Source: an uncultured Alistipes sp. | GTDB lineage: Bacteria > Bacteroidota > Bacteroidia > Bacteroidales > Rikenellaceae | Direction: 5' to 3' | Assembly: GCA_947629705.1 (NCBI GenBank) | Contig: CANREN010000013.1 | Location: forward strand, 1-53,655 | Length of the DNA: 53,655 nt | In this document: piece by piece, positions 53,621 through 53,655 of the stretch | Numbering within the stretch: the first letter of the stretch is position 1 | Layout: each line of letters starts with the position of its first letter | Made by a program: the position numbers and the translations under genes | The notes under the pieces: model-generated | The model's database searches: none | Told to the model about the DNA's origin: nothing | Seen by the model: the letters and a program-made list of their open reading frames with translations, nothing else

Positions 53621-53655
53621 ACCATTGATTTTCTGTGCTTTATGTGGTATCAGAT

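Overview
The window looks like chromosome from a gut Bacteroidota bacterium, most likely Alistipes or a close relative in the Rikenellaceae. The DNA is GC-rich. It carries a SusC/SusD polysaccharide-utilisation locus, lipoproteins and TonB-linked receptors. Promoters match the Bacteroidetes pattern (TTTG, about 20 bases, TAnnTTTG), and Shine-Dalgarno sequences are mostly absent. The genus is an inference; no rRNA gene is present.

Region 1 (1-8.1 kb, + strand) is the end of a polysaccharide-utilisation locus. It holds a SusC (5' end outside the window), a SusD, a GH18 endo-glycosidase-like lipoprotein and a DUF1735/LamG lipoprotein. After tandem terminator hairpins comes a 5'-truncated DUF1735/discoidin lipoprotein gene. 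The make-up resembles Bacteroides loci that trim host N-glycans. Next is a gene-poor stretch of about 1.8 kb with repeats and hairpins (8.1-9.8 kb).

Region 2 (9.8-19.5 kb) is a single run of minus-strand genes: SUI1/YciH factor, a large HEYRH-motif outer-membrane protein, penicillin-binding protein 1A, an AT-rich EcoRV-type restriction-modification pair, aspartate-semialdehyde dehydrogenase, a 54-residue rubredoxin and superoxide dismutase. The restriction pair sits cleanly between housekeeping genes and looks acquired. Upstream of SUI1 lie three tandem repeats of about 75 bp that each carry a promoter-like element.

Region 3 (19.8-29 kb) has a solitary DUF4435 (TOPRIM-like) protein, cardiolipin synthase, greA, galE, a fumarylacetoacetase-family hydrolase, a cupin, maf overlapping a DPP11-type S46 peptidase, and tRNA-Leu(GAG). 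Region 4 (29-41 kb) has a minus-strand operon (flavodoxin-like reductase, MATE transporter, DUF3737, PatB/MalY lyase), uvrA, panC-panD, a DUF456 membrane protein and an M16 peptidase. Region 5 (41-53.6 kb) has a DUF2156-GNAT fusion, nadC, a small lipoprotein, a TonB-dependent receptor, rlmH, a GH2-like protein without catalytic glutamates, asnS, rpoN, an integral membrane protein and a frameshifted acyltransferase gene.

The most notable items are the EcoRV-like restriction system with its recognition loop intact, the promoter-bearing tandem repeats, the catalytically dead GH2-like protein overlapping rlmH, the broken end of the glycan locus, and the DPP11-type peptidase. I see no CRISPR array, prophage, intact insertion sequence or clearly new multigene system.
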